Assembly: GCA_026874595.1 (NCBI GenBank)
Contig: CM049309.1
Location: 49,336,079-49,400,078, forward strand
DNA: 64,000 bases
Reading direction: 5' to 3'
DNA from: Sipunculus nudus
Lineage: Eukaryota; Annelida; Sipuncula; Golfingiida; Sipunculidae
Positions 1 through 28,678 of this stretch are shown here, one piece after another; the first letter of the stretch is position 1, and each line of letters starts with the position of its first letter. A program made the translations under genes and the position numbers. The notes below the pieces were generated by a model that saw only the letters and a list, made by a program, of their open reading frames with translations, was not told the origin of the DNA and did no database searches.

Positions 1-2400
1 CGAGTAAAAAAAAACATAAAGAAGATGACATGCTCAAAATAAGTTGAAACTTTTGCGTAAATTGCTGGGGTGTTGAGAGTATGTTGACGTCATACAGAAC
101 TAACCATGTAAACAAACACACGTGGCACTACATGGTGATTGGACGACACGCGTGGGGGCGTGGTCCTATTTTATATGTCCTCGTGTTTTTGGGATTTTCA
201 CACTGCGGGAAGTAATACATCCGCAAGCTGAATAAACGTAACTGGTTAGTTGTTTAACTGCGAGGGTGCTTCTTACATCTGGATATATTTACTATAGTGA
301 ATTAAGGGAAATAGTCATTTTCTGTTGTGTGTGTTCGATGGAACTCAAATTCATGATTAAATTAAATGCATAATTAAGATGTTACTATAATCGTGTGACA
401 AAAAGACACGTGATCAAAGTGAAATGATCATTTGGGTGAAATGATTTTCGACTTGCATGAAAACGAAAATCTGTGGTGCCCTCAATGTATATTGTAAATG
501 TGTACTACAAAGTTATGCAGATATGGTGTTTACTTCAACCGCCAGGGCATGGGTAAATATACATTGGAAGCATTATTAAATGTGATATAGGTTTATTTTG
601 AATTTACTGTGTTTTATTAAAAAAAGGTTAAGGAAAACATCTACGCGCACAGAAATATTATTTGTGTGTACATGTACGTGTGTATGCATATTATGTATAT
701 ACTGACCTATAAATGTATGTATATGGACCGTGAGTCTGAAATAAAGCATTTTCGTATCATATACCATTAGATCGAAGTGAATGCGTCCACGGAACTCTGC
801 GTTCACACTTTAATGTTCCCAAGTGCCGATATTCCGGGGATTTAATATTTTATAACGTTTGTTTACCGAAAAAGTAACAAATAAGTATAGAAAGAACAAA
901 AGTTGCTTGTGTTTGTCACTGGCAGGCGAAACGGACACACTAGAGATCCACAGACGAAGTTTATTCACCGGTAGAAGAGCAAAACAAAGAATAAATTCAT
1001 GAGGACTTTAACGACAAGTGTTTATGGACTTTCCGATGTAAAAATACATTTCATACTAAATATATCACGGGATACTTACCTTTCTTACCTTCCACAGATA
1101 CTATGTGCTCAGTTGAACGATTTTGAGGACTTTTTAGATTAAGATGAGGATACTTTTTGATAAGGTTCGTAAAAAATTCACATTCTTCAAGACAGGTCAA
1201 TCATAAGCAATTTGATTGCTTCTGGTCTTTTCAGGGGTAGTCTTAAATTAATATGCATGTGGTTTTTTTAGACAGGTGGTCTTTCAGACAGAATCCATTC
1301 TAGTTTACAAAAACAGGTCAGTAGGCACAGTTACTCTCTCAAAGAATGATGGAAATTTTGAGCGCAAAAGGACTCAACGAAAACAAAGATTCCAAGACCA
1401 AAGCAACACGAGGCAAAGCGCTAAGCAGAACTGTAATTTATGTTGGGTGGTTAGTCTCAGATGTGTAAACTTTGCATATATAGTTTCTTGGTTCCCCTGG
1501 TCAAATAAAAACTAAACTCCTCGGGTGCATCAACCATAAATAGGCTCGAGCATGCCTGGCCCGTTGCATACAAACAAACGTGATGGTATTTCCAAAGTTC
1601 CGGTTTATCTATATACAGATGTAGTAGATTCTGAGTTTTATATTACCAATTTTCAGAACAAATGAAAACAAATGTGGGGACTCAAGTTCTGCGCGGAAGC
1701 TGATGATAAAGAAAAATATCTCGAGACGGTAACCTGAAATGTTGGACGTTAACCAAATATTGTTCCAATGGAAAGACGTGACATGTTATCTCCAATTTCT
1801 CAGTGGTGACAGTCAATCAGATCTACTTGTTACACCAGTCATTAAAGCAATAAACTTTTAACTTTAAAATACGCCTAACGATATATTATTAATAACACAC
1901 ACATACTGGATGAATTGAAAGTGGCTCCGATCATTCAAAAATTTAGTTAATAAAATTAAAAATACGAGTTTAAAGATCAACGAATCAAACTTGTACGTGT
2001 CATTACATTTAAAATCACTGGCTTTTTTATACTTGCGCCAGTTATGTGATAAGTTAGTAAACGCTTCAATATGTGATAAGAGTGTATACTTAAATCAATT
2101 GTTAAAACAACGACTGGATTCCGGGTGCGATAGCTACTAGTTTGCCTATTACGGTCACTGATAAAATATTTTTTTAAGACACTGACATGCTTACAGAATA
2201 ATTAATGTATACCTATTTTATTCCATACTGGTGAAATCAGGTTCATGTTACCTACCAAAGATTTTCAGGTTTCGCGGGGGATTCAGAAGCTGAAGCATTC
2301 TAGATCAAATAAGAATGTTCCTTTTTATTTGAGCAGTAATTTTACATCGATTCCTGATTTAATTATCACAAAGAAAATGTTTTTGGTTTAAATTCTGTTT
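1..2400 (+). promoter_or_regulatory. Promoter-like segment (CRE, CCAAT, GC box, TATA-like) followed by unassigned DNA
   Basis: A perfect CRE TGACGTCA sits at 85-92, an inverted CCAAT (GATTGG) at 137-142, a G/C-rich GGGGGCGTGG at about 154-163 and a TATA-like TTTTATATG near 170. Together they look like a core promoter firing rightward around 200. No coding exon was recognised downstream up to 2400; a piece near 1238-1300 matches a dispersed repeat also found near 38220-38265. The call rests only on motif spacing. Confidence 0.3.
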
Positions 2401-3096
2401 CGGTTAGGCATTTAAAATTACTAATATTTATACACACATATATTATTAATAGCAACAAAAAATTGTATTATATGTGTATATGTCATTTTATTTTCATGTG
2501 ATAAAATAATATATGGAGTTCAAATAGAGAACAAGAATAAAGTAAAAATCACACAAAATTTAATGAAAAATGTAAACATCCTAAATTAGTTTCATACCAA
2601 TCATATCATTCTTACTTACAATCTATGAAATCATGGCAACATAGTATGGCAATGTCAATGAACAATTGGTAAATCATACATCTTAAAATATTGCACTTAA
2701 CAAAATAACATAATAAAGACATATTTAGCATACTCAATATCAGTCAACACATGAATATGCTGTGTTGACTGAGAACCCATGATAGGTTCTTACAAAACCC
2801 ACAGTAGGTATGAAATGAAAGGTTACATTAATTCAAACTGTACTCAATAAACCCACAAAAGTATAATGCTCAATGTAGCTATATAAAAAGGAAATATTTG
2901 AGAAAATACTTTTACATTTCATGTTATTCAGCTGTTATTTATAACGCTGCTTCCAGTAATACTGCAATATCACAGGCCCTTGAAATTATATAATAGCAGA
3001 TAAACACACTTTAATATCACTATTAATGGTATTATCTACTATTTTACATTTCAAGGCCTGTAGCAATTACATTACATTTCTATATAATCCCCCTTC

Positions 3097-3398
3097 AGCC
3101 AAAAAAAAAAAGGGTATGGTTCTCAGGCACCGCCTGTGTCAATGTTAACCCCCCGCATCAAACATTATTATTTTGATTTTCATCTTTCAAGAAGAAAAAA
3201 TAATATAATTTTGATACAATTTCCTTTGTTATGTAGTGCTTTTAGCAAAAAAAACTTATTTTCATGCTTTTCCCTGATCTTATGACATTTTTATTAAAAC
3301 ATACAAAAAAAGGTCAAAAATAAAATTCCACCCGCCCGCAGTGATTTCTGAAAAAAAATGCCTGAGAACCATACATTTTTATTTTTTTTTGGCCTTAG
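3097..3398. mobile_element. MITE family 'GGTTCTCAGGCA', copy 1
   Basis: About 300 bp with long imperfect terminal inverted repeats: AGCC-A(n)-GTATGGTTCTCAGGCA at the left, and TGCCTGAGAACCATAC...GGCCTTAG at the right. Copy 2 lies in inverted orientation at about 14611-14974, and the internal sequence is also shared (for example TTTTCCCTGATC). No coding capacity. Confidence 0.8.
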
Positions 3399-4345
3399 TC
3401 TCTCTTTACATTTATAATATGTTTGGTATTACAAATTGAAATCTGAGAACTGGCCTGCGAGAATACATGATAAATCAACTTTGTGCTTTCATTAATGACA
3501 ATAAAAATAGATCAAAGGTAAAACTGAAAGCCACTTTAATCCTATGAGCAATCCTGAAAGACTGATACACCTATATGCTGACATTTGGCTCCTATATATA
3601 CATGTAATTATAAAACATCAGCTGTTATATGCACACATACATATTGTTTAAATAAATGTTCATGAATCATATGAGAAGGAAACTTTGTTGTACCACATCT
3701 GAACTGGGTCCCTTTTTATATTTCAATAAAAAATAACACCTTACAAAATATTTATCAAAAATGGAATTTGATGGGTTCTCGAATTTATGAACAATAATTC
3801 GTGCAAATTATTGTGATGTAGAAAATACAGGTACACAGTTTGGTCCCTTATTTACTACACAAGATGTAAATTTAGCATATAATTAATACATACACAGTTT
3901 AACTTTAAACTTAGTTTTCATTTAAAGTGGAGACAGCTTGCCATACGACAGGATATGAATTAATTTCTGCAATATAATGATAAAGTTTCACACAAAAATG
4001 ATATGCTGCAAAAAATCCTTGTATAATTAATATTTCTATATAAATTAAATTTATAACATGGACCCATTATTTAAATAAACACCCTGAATCCATGTCTTGA
4101 AGATTATTCATTAACTATGAATGTGTTAAAAATCCTCTCTTAATAACATTTCAATTTCAATCATAATACACCAAAATATAATACCCTTTCACACATAGAA
4201 ATTTCCTAAATTTTGACTTAGATATATAAATGATAAAGGCTTGCCACATGGCCTAAAAATATGCATAGATGTTTGACATAACTGAATTTATGCCACACAT
4301 TACATTAATACACCATTGGTGAGGTTTGCCTCTTGACCAAGCTTA

Positions 4346-4360
4346 GGCGCCCTCTGGTGG
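4346..4360 (-). promoter_or_regulatory. CTCF-like motif
   Basis: Minus strand reads CCACCAGAGGGCGCC, a full match to the core CCASYAGRKGGCRS consensus of bilaterian CTCF. It lies about 1.5 kb downstream of the SGK3 stop. Occupancy cannot be judged from sequence. Confidence 0.45.
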
Positions 4361-5517
4361 AGATTTAGCTCCCTAATGTGGGATACTATTTTACACAATC
4401 TTAATTTATTTGTAGCACCTGTTTCAACCAATATTTGCAGGTATATACCAAAATAAATAATGCAACTGTTTTACACTGATGCCTAAATTCAAAAGCATTC
4501 TTTCAAACACATAAACAGTTTTTTAATTACTCAAAAAAAATGTGTAACGTATTAAAATTTTATTGCTCATGTCCAGCATCTTACTAACAAACAGCTATCA
4601 CTCTGAGCAAAATATAAAATAAAACTGCTTGGTTTCTGTGCTATGTTGTACAATTTGCAGGTCTACCACCTGTTCTGTTATAAATTATATACAGTATAAT
4701 ATTACTGTAAGTCAAGATTCTCAAGCATCAGGATAATGGACTAGGGTCAGAGATACCTTGTTTTAATGAAATGGGCAAGAATAGATCAAATGATGCATAA
4801 AATGTGGTGTTTGCATACCTGAAATAAATGACACCATTTTTGTTTGTTTATTGCAAGTATAGCTTAAAGTGATAATGTATACAGGTAGCCTCTTGCAAAC
4901 AGTAAGGTATGACTTGCAAACAGTACTGCTCATATAAATTAAAATATGTGCTTTGTTGGTTGTGTTACACTTAATATGTGATGGATCACAAGTGACTTTT
5001 CTTTTTTCAAAATCCATGAAAACATAAGTAAAGGAATAATATGCCACACATAAGTAAAGAAATAATATGCCACTAAACACATAAGTTACATTGTTTCATG
5101 GTCGCACTGTTCTTGAAGTTTTAATCCTATTTTCTATGTATTTATAGTTGTTGAATGCCTGACAGTGCTGCCATCTTGTTCTTAATTTAGCTCAAATCTA
5201 GCACCCGCTAAAAGTCTGAAAATTAAAACCCTGCTAACAAAACCACTTCCACAGTATTTTGGAATGTATGAACTAAAGTAAATTCTTTAAAATATATGTG
5301 ATGTTGCCCTCCCTTCTTGTAGCTATTCCACATTCTTTAGGGACCCTTGAAAAAAAAAATTCTGTAAATCCCAGATTATTATTGTTCTAACGAATAGATA
5401 TGAGATAAAATGGAATGCAACAGGTTTAGAGGATAATATTGGCTGTTGAAGAAATATGTTGCTTTAATCCCCAGATTGTTCTTTGCTAATTCATGTAAGA
5501 TTATCTGGTTTTTGGTG

Positions 5518-5523
5518 TTTATT
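5518..5523 (-). terminator. Candidate SGK3 polyadenylation signal
   Basis: AATAAA on the minus strand about 310 nt after the stop codon. It is the first canonical hexamer after the minisatellite. The downstream flank is AT-rich with many further hexamers (for example near 4848), so the true cleavage site could be much further on. Confidence 0.3.
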
Positions 5524-5599
5524 TCTATGCATGAGTGGGTCAGCCTGAGTGGTATTTGACTCTCTCCCCAGATCTAGAATTGTGATGTTTTGCTCTATA

Positions 5600-5830
5600 C
5601 ATAAGTTGACCTAGTGTCTGCATGGTTTTTGCCTCCAATTATCCACGAGTGTGTTATCCTGAGACTTGTTTTTTGGTGTTTGATTCTATATATGAATGTG
5701 TTATCCTGAGTCTGGTTTTGTGGTGTATGGTTCTATCAATGAATGTGTTATCCTGAGAGTCTGGTTTTGTGGTGTTTGGTTCTGTCTATGAATGTGTTAT
5801 CCTGAGAGTCTGGTTTTGTGTTGTTTGGTT

Positions 5831-5838
<8 letters not shown>
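5600..5838. repeat. 47-49-bp minisatellite starting at the SGK3 stop codon
   Basis: Four clear units carry GTGTTATCCTGAG at 5651, 5698, 5745 and 5794, and more degenerate units lie between about 5520 and 5640. The last unit on the plus-strand side ends inside the coding sequence: its TTCTATCCATG is the reverse complement of the final SGK3 codons plus the TAG stop. The array therefore forms the first part of the 3' UTR. Confidence 0.85.
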
Positions 5839-21327
<15,489 letters not shown>

Positions 21328-22046
21328 TCTTTTTTACAACACACACTGGTCCTGTGCATGATGAGCCGTCTTGTTATGTAAAATGTATCTGAAAATATGT
21401 GGAAAAAATTATCTGATAAAAAAGTTAACTGTTCAGGAAAAATATGTGTACATTTTGTAGGTATAGGTCTGTGATTTTAATTTGCTGCATGTTTACCATG
21501 ACTGCACATATGCATATCCAAGATTCTGGATCCTGCAGTATAAAAAAATTCAGGTTAAACACAACCTTGCCATGAAAAAAAACCTGTATAAAATCAAATA
21601 TAGTGTTTATGACAGGAAAAAGGGGAAAGAAAATAATCTTGGCCAGAAAACAATGATTTATTTAAATGACAAAGAACTATATACTGTATTTCTGAATAAT
21701 AAATGGAACTCCTTTTAAAACTTTACCACCCATCATATAAAACTGTCTCTAAATTAGAGACATTGGACACCGTATCTTTTACTAGAAGAGCTGCACTACC
21801 TGAAGCTGACACATTGCCATAAGTGTAGCCAAGTGGGCTCCAGACATATGTGGCTTGGAAACCAAAAGAAGACATCATTTTTGCTGCTTACCACTGTTAT
21901 CATTATTTAAAATGGAAAACTAACACTTTCAAAGTAGTATGATATATATACATTAGATAAATATCTGATGCATGTGATATAAGTGGAATGTCTCTAGTTA
22001 TCTCAAAGAATCTTCTACTGCTCTTTCATCGCATAGTATAGCATAG

Positions 22047-22314
22047 CAGGGCTCGACATTAAGGGTTAACCACTTGTCCAGGGCAAGTTAAAGTTCCAGA
22101 AAATAGTGGTAGGGCAACTAAAAGTCTACTTGCCCAACTGGGCAAGTGGGTCCAACACATACCTTTATACCCAAAATCCTGAAAAGGGATGTTTGTTTTC
22201 TTGAATACAATCAAGGAATTTTGTAGGGAAAGTAAAAATTCATGATGAGCAAGTAAAAGCTAGATGTTACTTGCCAGTCTGGCAAGTAGTTTCAAAAGTT
22301 AATGTTGAGCCCTG
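22047..22314. mobile_element. hAT-type MITE, 268 bp
   Basis: Terminal inverted repeats CAGGGCTCGACATTAA and TTAATGTTGAGCCCTG, 15 of 16 matching. Internal ACTTGCCC/GGGCAAGT repeats. The CAGGG ends are typical of hAT elements. An 8-bp target duplication is not clear. Confidence 0.75.
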
Positions 22315-22379
22315 CGTAGGTAGAGAACATGGGAGCTTGGGCTCGTTTCTCCATAGCACAGTTGGTAACACAGGGACAA

Positions 22380-22460
22380 AGACAAAAAGAGAGAGGGAAA
22401 AAGAGAATAAATGACAGAGAAAGAGAGAGATGGGGAATGAAAGAGTGAGAGAGAGAGAAT
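22380..22460. repeat. GA-rich simple repeat
   Basis: Purine tract dominated by AGAGAG and GAAAGAGA. Confidence 0.8.
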
Positions 22461-23011
22461 TTAAAACAGAGAAAAAACAAAACTTGTTGTTGTATCTTTA
22501 AATATTAAAAACACAGTCAGTTTATTTAATATCTGTCTACATGTGACTGAATCAAAAGTACCTGCCCTGAAGATCGGTCTGTTATCTGACCTGGTCATCC
22601 CTATATATCATGCTTATATTACCTGATATGATACAATGATTTACTGCTCTCCTGCCTCCTGTCACTAAGTGCTCTGTATACAAGACATCACAAAACTGCC
22701 CTGGGTGACCTGTAACCAGTCTGTGTCACTGTCAGTGACCAACTTTGTCCTTGACTGATTTTGCCAATGTACTCTGACATAAGATATCAGTTCCCATGTT
22801 ATGGTACCTGATGTACTCAAATCTTTGTATACAATTCATGTTCAGGAAGTTTAATACTTTACCAGCATATGTTGTGATAATGTGTCATGCCCAAACTTCC
22901 TTCTAGTTCTAAATAAATAACAAGTAATCCTCTATTAATAATTTTGTGCATGCATCTTATATAATTATGATACCTTCCTTAGACTGTCATCTATCTAAAA
23001 AATAAAACTGC

Positions 23012-25852
23012 ACTTGTACAAGAGTTGTACCATTATATCTTACTACAATGTAACATCATCATTACAAGAATAGTTACACTATATCTACCTCAATGTAACA
23101 TCATCTATACAAGAGTGATACCACTGTATCTACCTACCATGTAACATCATCTATACAAAAGTGATACCACTTTATCTACCTACCATGTAACATCATCTAT
23201 ACAAGAGTGATACCACTGTATCTACCTACCATGTAACATCATCTATACAAGCATGACACCACTGTATCTAACTACCATGTCACATTATCTATACAAGAAT
23301 GGTACCACTGACTGTATCTAACTACCACATAACATCATCTATACAAGAGTGATACCACTGTATCTACCTACCATGTAACATCATCTATACTAGAGTGATA
23401 CTGGTCTATGTATGCCACAAAATATCATCTATACAAGAGTGATACAACTGTATCTACCTGCAACGTAACATCATCTATACAAGCGTGACACCACTGTATC
23501 TAACAACCACATAACATCATCTTTACAAGAGTGATACCACTGTATCTACCTACCATGTAACATCATCTATAAAACAGTGATACAACTGTATCTACCTACC
23601 ACCTAACATCATCTATACAAGAGTGATACCACTGTATCTACCTACCATGTAACATCATCTATACAAGAGAGATACCACTGTATCTAACAACCACATAACA
23701 TCATCTTTACAAGAGTGATACCACTGTATCTACCTACCATGTAACATCATCTATAAAACAGTGATACCACTGTATCTAACAACCACATAACATCATCTTT
23801 ACAGGAGTGATACCACTGTATCTACTTACCATGTAACATCATCTATAAAACAGTGATACCACTGTATCTACCTACCACCTAACATCATCTATATAAGAGT
23901 GATACCACTGTATCTAACTACCACATAAGATCATCTATACAAGAGTGATACCACTGTATCTACCTACCATGTAACATCATCTATACTAAAGTGATACTGC
24001 TCTATGTATGCCACAAAACATCATCTATACAAGAGTGATACCACTGTATCTACCTGCAACGTAACATCATCTATACAAGCGTGACACCACTGTATCTAAC
24101 TACCATGTAACATCATCTATACAAGAGTGATGCCACTGTATCTAACAACCACATAACATCATCTTTACAAGAGTGATACCACTGTATCTACCTACCATGT
24201 AACATCATCTATAAAACAGTGATACCACTGTATCTACCTACCACCTAACATCATCTATACAAGAGTGATACCAATGTATCTACTTACCATGTAACATCAT
24301 CTATACAAGAGTGATACCGCTATATCTACCTACCATGTAACATCATCTATACTACAGAGATACTGCTCTATATACATGCCACATAACATCATCTATACAA
24401 GAGTGATACCAGTGATATACATGCCACGTAACATCATCTACATAAACCCATAGCAACATCAATACAAGAGTGATACCACTGTATTTACCTATCATGTAAC
24501 ATCAACCATACATGAGTGATACTGCTGTATCTAACTGCAACGTAAAATCATCTATACAAGACTGATACCACTGTATCTAACTGCCATGTAAAATCATCTA
24601 TTCAAGAGTGATACCACTATATATACCTACCATGTAACATCATCAATACAAAAGTGATACCACTGTATCTACCTACCATGTGACATCATCTATACAAGAG
24701 GGATACCACTGTATCTACCTACCATATAACATCATCTATAAAACAGTGATACCACTGTATCTACCTAACACCTAACATCATCTATACAAGAGTGATACCA
24801 CTGTATCTACCTACCATGTAACATCATCTACATAAACCCATAACATCATCTATACAAGAGTGATACCGCTATATCTACCTACCATGTAACATCATCTATA
24901 CTAGAGTGATACTGCTCTATATACATGCCACATAACATCATCTATACAAGTGTGATACCACTGTATCTACCTGCCACGTAACATCATCTACATTTACCCA
25001 TAGCAACATCAATACAAGAGTGATACCGCTATATCTATCTACGATGTAATATCAACCATACAAGAGTGACACTGCTGTATCTAACTGCAATGTAAAATCA
25101 TCAATACAAGAGTGATACCACTGTATCTAACTGCCATGAAACACCATATACATAAAAACCATAGCAACATCTATACAAGACTGATACTACTGTATTTAAT
25201 TGCCATGTAAAATCATCTATTCAAGAGTGATACCACTATATATACCTACCATGTAACATCATCAATACAAGAGTGATACCACTGTATCTAACTGCCATGT
25301 AACACCATATACATAAAAAACCATAGCAACATCTATACAAGATTGATACTACTGTATCTAACTGCCATGTAAAATCATCTATTCAAGAGTGATACCACTA
25401 TATATACCTATCATGTAACATCATCAATACAAGAGTGAAACCACTGTATCTACCTACCATGTAACATCATCTGTACAAGAGCGATACCAATGTTTCTACC
25501 TACCATGTAACATCATCTATGAAACAGTGATACCACTGTATCTACCTACCAACTAACATCATCTATACAAGAGTGATACCAATGTATCTACCTACCATGT
25601 AACATCATCTATACAAGAGTGATACTGCTGTATCTAACTGCAATGTAAAATCATCAATACAAGAGTGATACCACTGTATCTAACTGCCATGAAACACCAT
25701 ATACATAAACCCATAGCAACATCTTTACAAGAGTGATACCGCTGTATCTAACTGCCATGTAAAATCATCTATTCAAGAGTGATACCACTATATCTACCTA
25801 CCATGTAACATCATCCATACAAGAGTGATACCACTGTATCTACCTATCAAGT
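23012..25852. repeat. 46-bp minisatellite, about 60 copies
   Basis: Unit contains CATCATCTATACAAGAGTGA, then TACCACTGTATCTACC and TACCATGTAA; 46-bp spacing is confirmed between 23101 and 23147. The array is about 2.8 kb, starts about 1.7 kb upstream of the SGK3 ATG and has no coding potential. Variant units (CTTTACAAGAG with ACAACCACATAA; ATAAAACAGTG; longer CATAAACCCATAGCAACATC units) recur in the same order, showing higher-order amplification. Confidence 0.95.
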
Positions 25853-27690
25853 AAATTCATAATACAGCTATGTCTGCCTACATGATAATGTTATCTATAA
25901 TAGAGTACTATAAATTTATCCATATCTTTTTACTGGCATTCTTTAAAAGTACCTGTGTATATGTACATTTTATAATAATTTCCTATCAGATTGATGAAAA
26001 CTAAACCTACCTGACACTTTCTGTACAATATGTTTCACTGGGATATACCTTCATAAAGAATTTGCAGAAGTATGATGTCCGCATGTCTATATCCTGACTG
26101 AATAAATCCTTAAGAAGAGTATTCTAAAACCACAGCAAGATCATCCAGGATGACATCAGAATACTGATAACATCACATCACACTTAACACAATTCCACAA
26201 ACCACAAACATCCAGCCCTAAAAATATCACACTTTTTATAATCCTCATATTATGCTTAGCCACAAATAGGATACCACACACAGAACCGTGTACTAACTTA
26301 ACACTAAAATTAAATTTGATAAATCCAGTACACGGCTGTTTTTAAATATCTGACATGAATAAATGCCTACCTCAAATGACTGTAAGCACATGTACAGTTC
26401 AAGATGTTTTGGCTCAGGTTGCTTATCAGACCTGTACTTTAATACTTGAACCTGCATAGTGCACTGACCCAGTAAAGGTTGTATAATTTGTCATGACCCA
26501 TATAAATGTGTCAGCTATATATGCAGTGTATAACCTTTTTCATGCATCACTATCAAGTTCATATATATTTAGGCAGTCTTTGTAGTCTTTTATGACATGG
26601 GGGTGTTATTTATAAGCCTGTTTTTTAGATTTTCTCTTTATGACTTAATCTACAGATAATAAGACCGTGGAGTGTTCTCAGTGTAAAATGACATAAACAT
26701 ACCCAGTGAAGCTTTGAGGTAATGTAATACTTGTTTATTACACCTTCTGTGACGACACTGACTGTACTTGGTACCCTCCATACCATGGCTGGGCTGACAA
26801 TTACGAACAGTACAGCAACAGTACAAAACAGCTGTCTATAGTGCTGCAAGCTACTCTGCCTTTCAAAAACATAAAAAGTGATAAATTTACTTTAAAAAAT
26901 TCATAGAAAATTGTCATGACTGTCCTCACTTTAGACTCCATAAAAAATTAGGATAATTTATACTTGCAAGAAAAAAATTACATATTGACATTGTCAAAAT
27001 AGGTATGATATTTAACTATGTTAACATCTAATACAATGGAGCCTGAACTTAGGACCATCCCACTATTGTGACAACTTTCAGTTACGACCACTGTTCTTGG
27101 TCCTGAATATTTTATAAAATTTCAATGATGAGTGACTAAAAATTGAGATCACCCCAAATTCAGAGTCACAAGCAGATGGTCCAAATGTTAAAGTATTTCC
27201 TCATATGACCTCAGTACTGCAATGACTAGCTGAGTGTCAATGATGAACAAACAATAGATCAAAGAGGGTATTACTGCTACTTGATTATTTAGCCACCTCT
27301 TGATGTTAATTGCTAAAGACTGCATAATGTGCCTGGGTGTAAGGTCACTATTTCTACTCATAATATACTGTATGATCCTAATTTGTACTACACAATCTGG
27401 TTAATCCTCTCAATGTGCTCATATCTTACATGGCTTAAGGCTTTTGTGCAGTCAGCAAAGATGTACAATTCAATGCTTGCATGATGTTCTGAATTTAGTG
27501 TTAAAAACAATTATGTCTAAGTAATTCCACCCAAGGTGTGATCAAAGAGACATACTTTTTTAATAATATTTTTTTTTTGTTGGAGGTTACCACCTCCTTT
27601 TTTTTAATGCTAGCTTAACTAAGTATATGTACATCTACAGAATTCCATTCCAGCTTTGGACTACATGACAGGGCAGTATCACAGCTTCCT
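25853..27690. other. Intergenic sequence, no assigned feature
   Basis: AT-rich, unique-looking. A transposon-like end TACAATGGAGCCTGAACTTA occurs near 27033. No exon was recognised on either strand. Confidence 0.5.
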
Positions 27691-27707
27691 CATGTTATAT
27701 CCTGGTG

Positions 27708-27938
27708 TTAACCAGGCCCAGTGGCTACTGCACCTCTGGGCCCTGGGTGTGGAATTTACCCCATTGCCCAAAAGGTGCACTGATTTTTGAGTGAAACACA
27801 GCCCCCTTCCCATTAAGCCAGCAGAGCGCTCACCCTTGGTGGGGGTTGACTGTGAAAATTCTCACCACCATGCCTGAGATTCGGATCTCCCAGCATTGAG
27901 TCCTGTACATGCTCTGCCCCTCAGCCACAGAAGCTGGT
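27708..27938 (-). mobile_element. tRNA-headed SINE-like element
   Basis: Minus strand carries an A-box-like TGGCTGAGGGG (27927-27917) and a degenerate B-box GGAGATCCGAATCTC (27890-27876), at tRNA-like spacing. A GC-richer body follows (GGTGGTGAGAATTTTCACAG... to GGGCCTGG). It does not fold as a functional tRNA. No target duplication was established. Confidence 0.6.
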
Positions 27939-28144
27939 AAGAAACAGACTTTGAACATATAACACAAAATTCATCTAGATAATTTATATAATTCATGTCA
28001 AACATTTAGCAATAATAAAAACCCTGTCATATCAGAATACAGACATAGGCTGATTGTTCATATTCTGTCCAGATATTCAAATAGTTGCATAAAGACATCA
28101 AGCCAAAGTCTGGATGAAAGAGATGTCTCTTCTCATCTATTTAA

Positions 28145-28615
28145 AGCTGCCCATTCACCTATTTTTGGAAAAAGAATTTATATGATTTCTGGCTTCCTCT
28201 GTGTATATTTTAATGATCTAAGGATAATTCCGGTTATGAAAAGTTCTTTTTACACCTCCTTGAAGGATGTATGAATTTTTTTATCAACAACTTGTTTGTA
28301 AACACAGCTTTGACAAACAGGAAAAACATGTTACCTAAGGTGATAGTTTGCATATATGCAGAGATTGAAAGGTCACTTGTTGCAAAACGCCATATGCAAA
28401 GCTCTGGCTTATCTGACTTGCCACCAGACGTCCCTAGATGAATTTGATTTTATTATTTTGGCAGGCCCCCACATATTATACCCTGATATAAACACACTTA
28501 TATAAACAAAACGAGCAGACTGTGTGTGGTGATATCCACGTTTTCCAGCCAATTTGATAAAAGCTCCAAGGGATAACCTTTAGTTTATAAAGGTCAGATA
28601 GGTGATTGGGCCACT
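28145..28615 (-). mobile_element. TTAA-flanked MITE, full copy, reverse orientation
   Basis: TTAA lies immediately outside both ends (28141-28144 and 28616-28619). The ends are AGCTGCCCATTCACC and, in reverse complement, AGTGGCCCAATCACC. Internal CTTTGCATATGGCG and AATATGTGGGGGCC (reverse strand) match the other copies. TTAA duplications are the piggyBac hallmark. No ORF. Confidence 0.82.
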
Positions 28616-28678
28616 TTAATGCATAGTTTACCATCCACAGCTTGCAGCATTACAATGATCTCTCTTTACAGTATAAGA

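Larger units (their letters stand above)
2400..5517. other. AT-rich 3' flank of SGK3
   Basis: No coding potential recognised. Contains a 90-bp inverted-repeat element at about 2972-3061 (ACAGGCC..TTGAAAT / ATTTCAAGGCCTGT), a MITE at 3097-3398 and a CTCF-like motif at 4346-4360. The rest is simple AT-rich sequence that could be extended 3' UTR. Confidence 0.6.

Noticed and set aside
23012..25852. CRISPR-like array
   Set aside because: The repeats are contiguous 46-bp units without unique spacers, in a eukaryotic intergenic region. It is a minisatellite.
26625..26849. Minus-strand frame with a signal-peptide-like hydrophobic start
   Set aside because: The start is TTG rather than ATG, there is no family match, and the hydrophobic stretch alone is weak evidence in AT-rich DNA.
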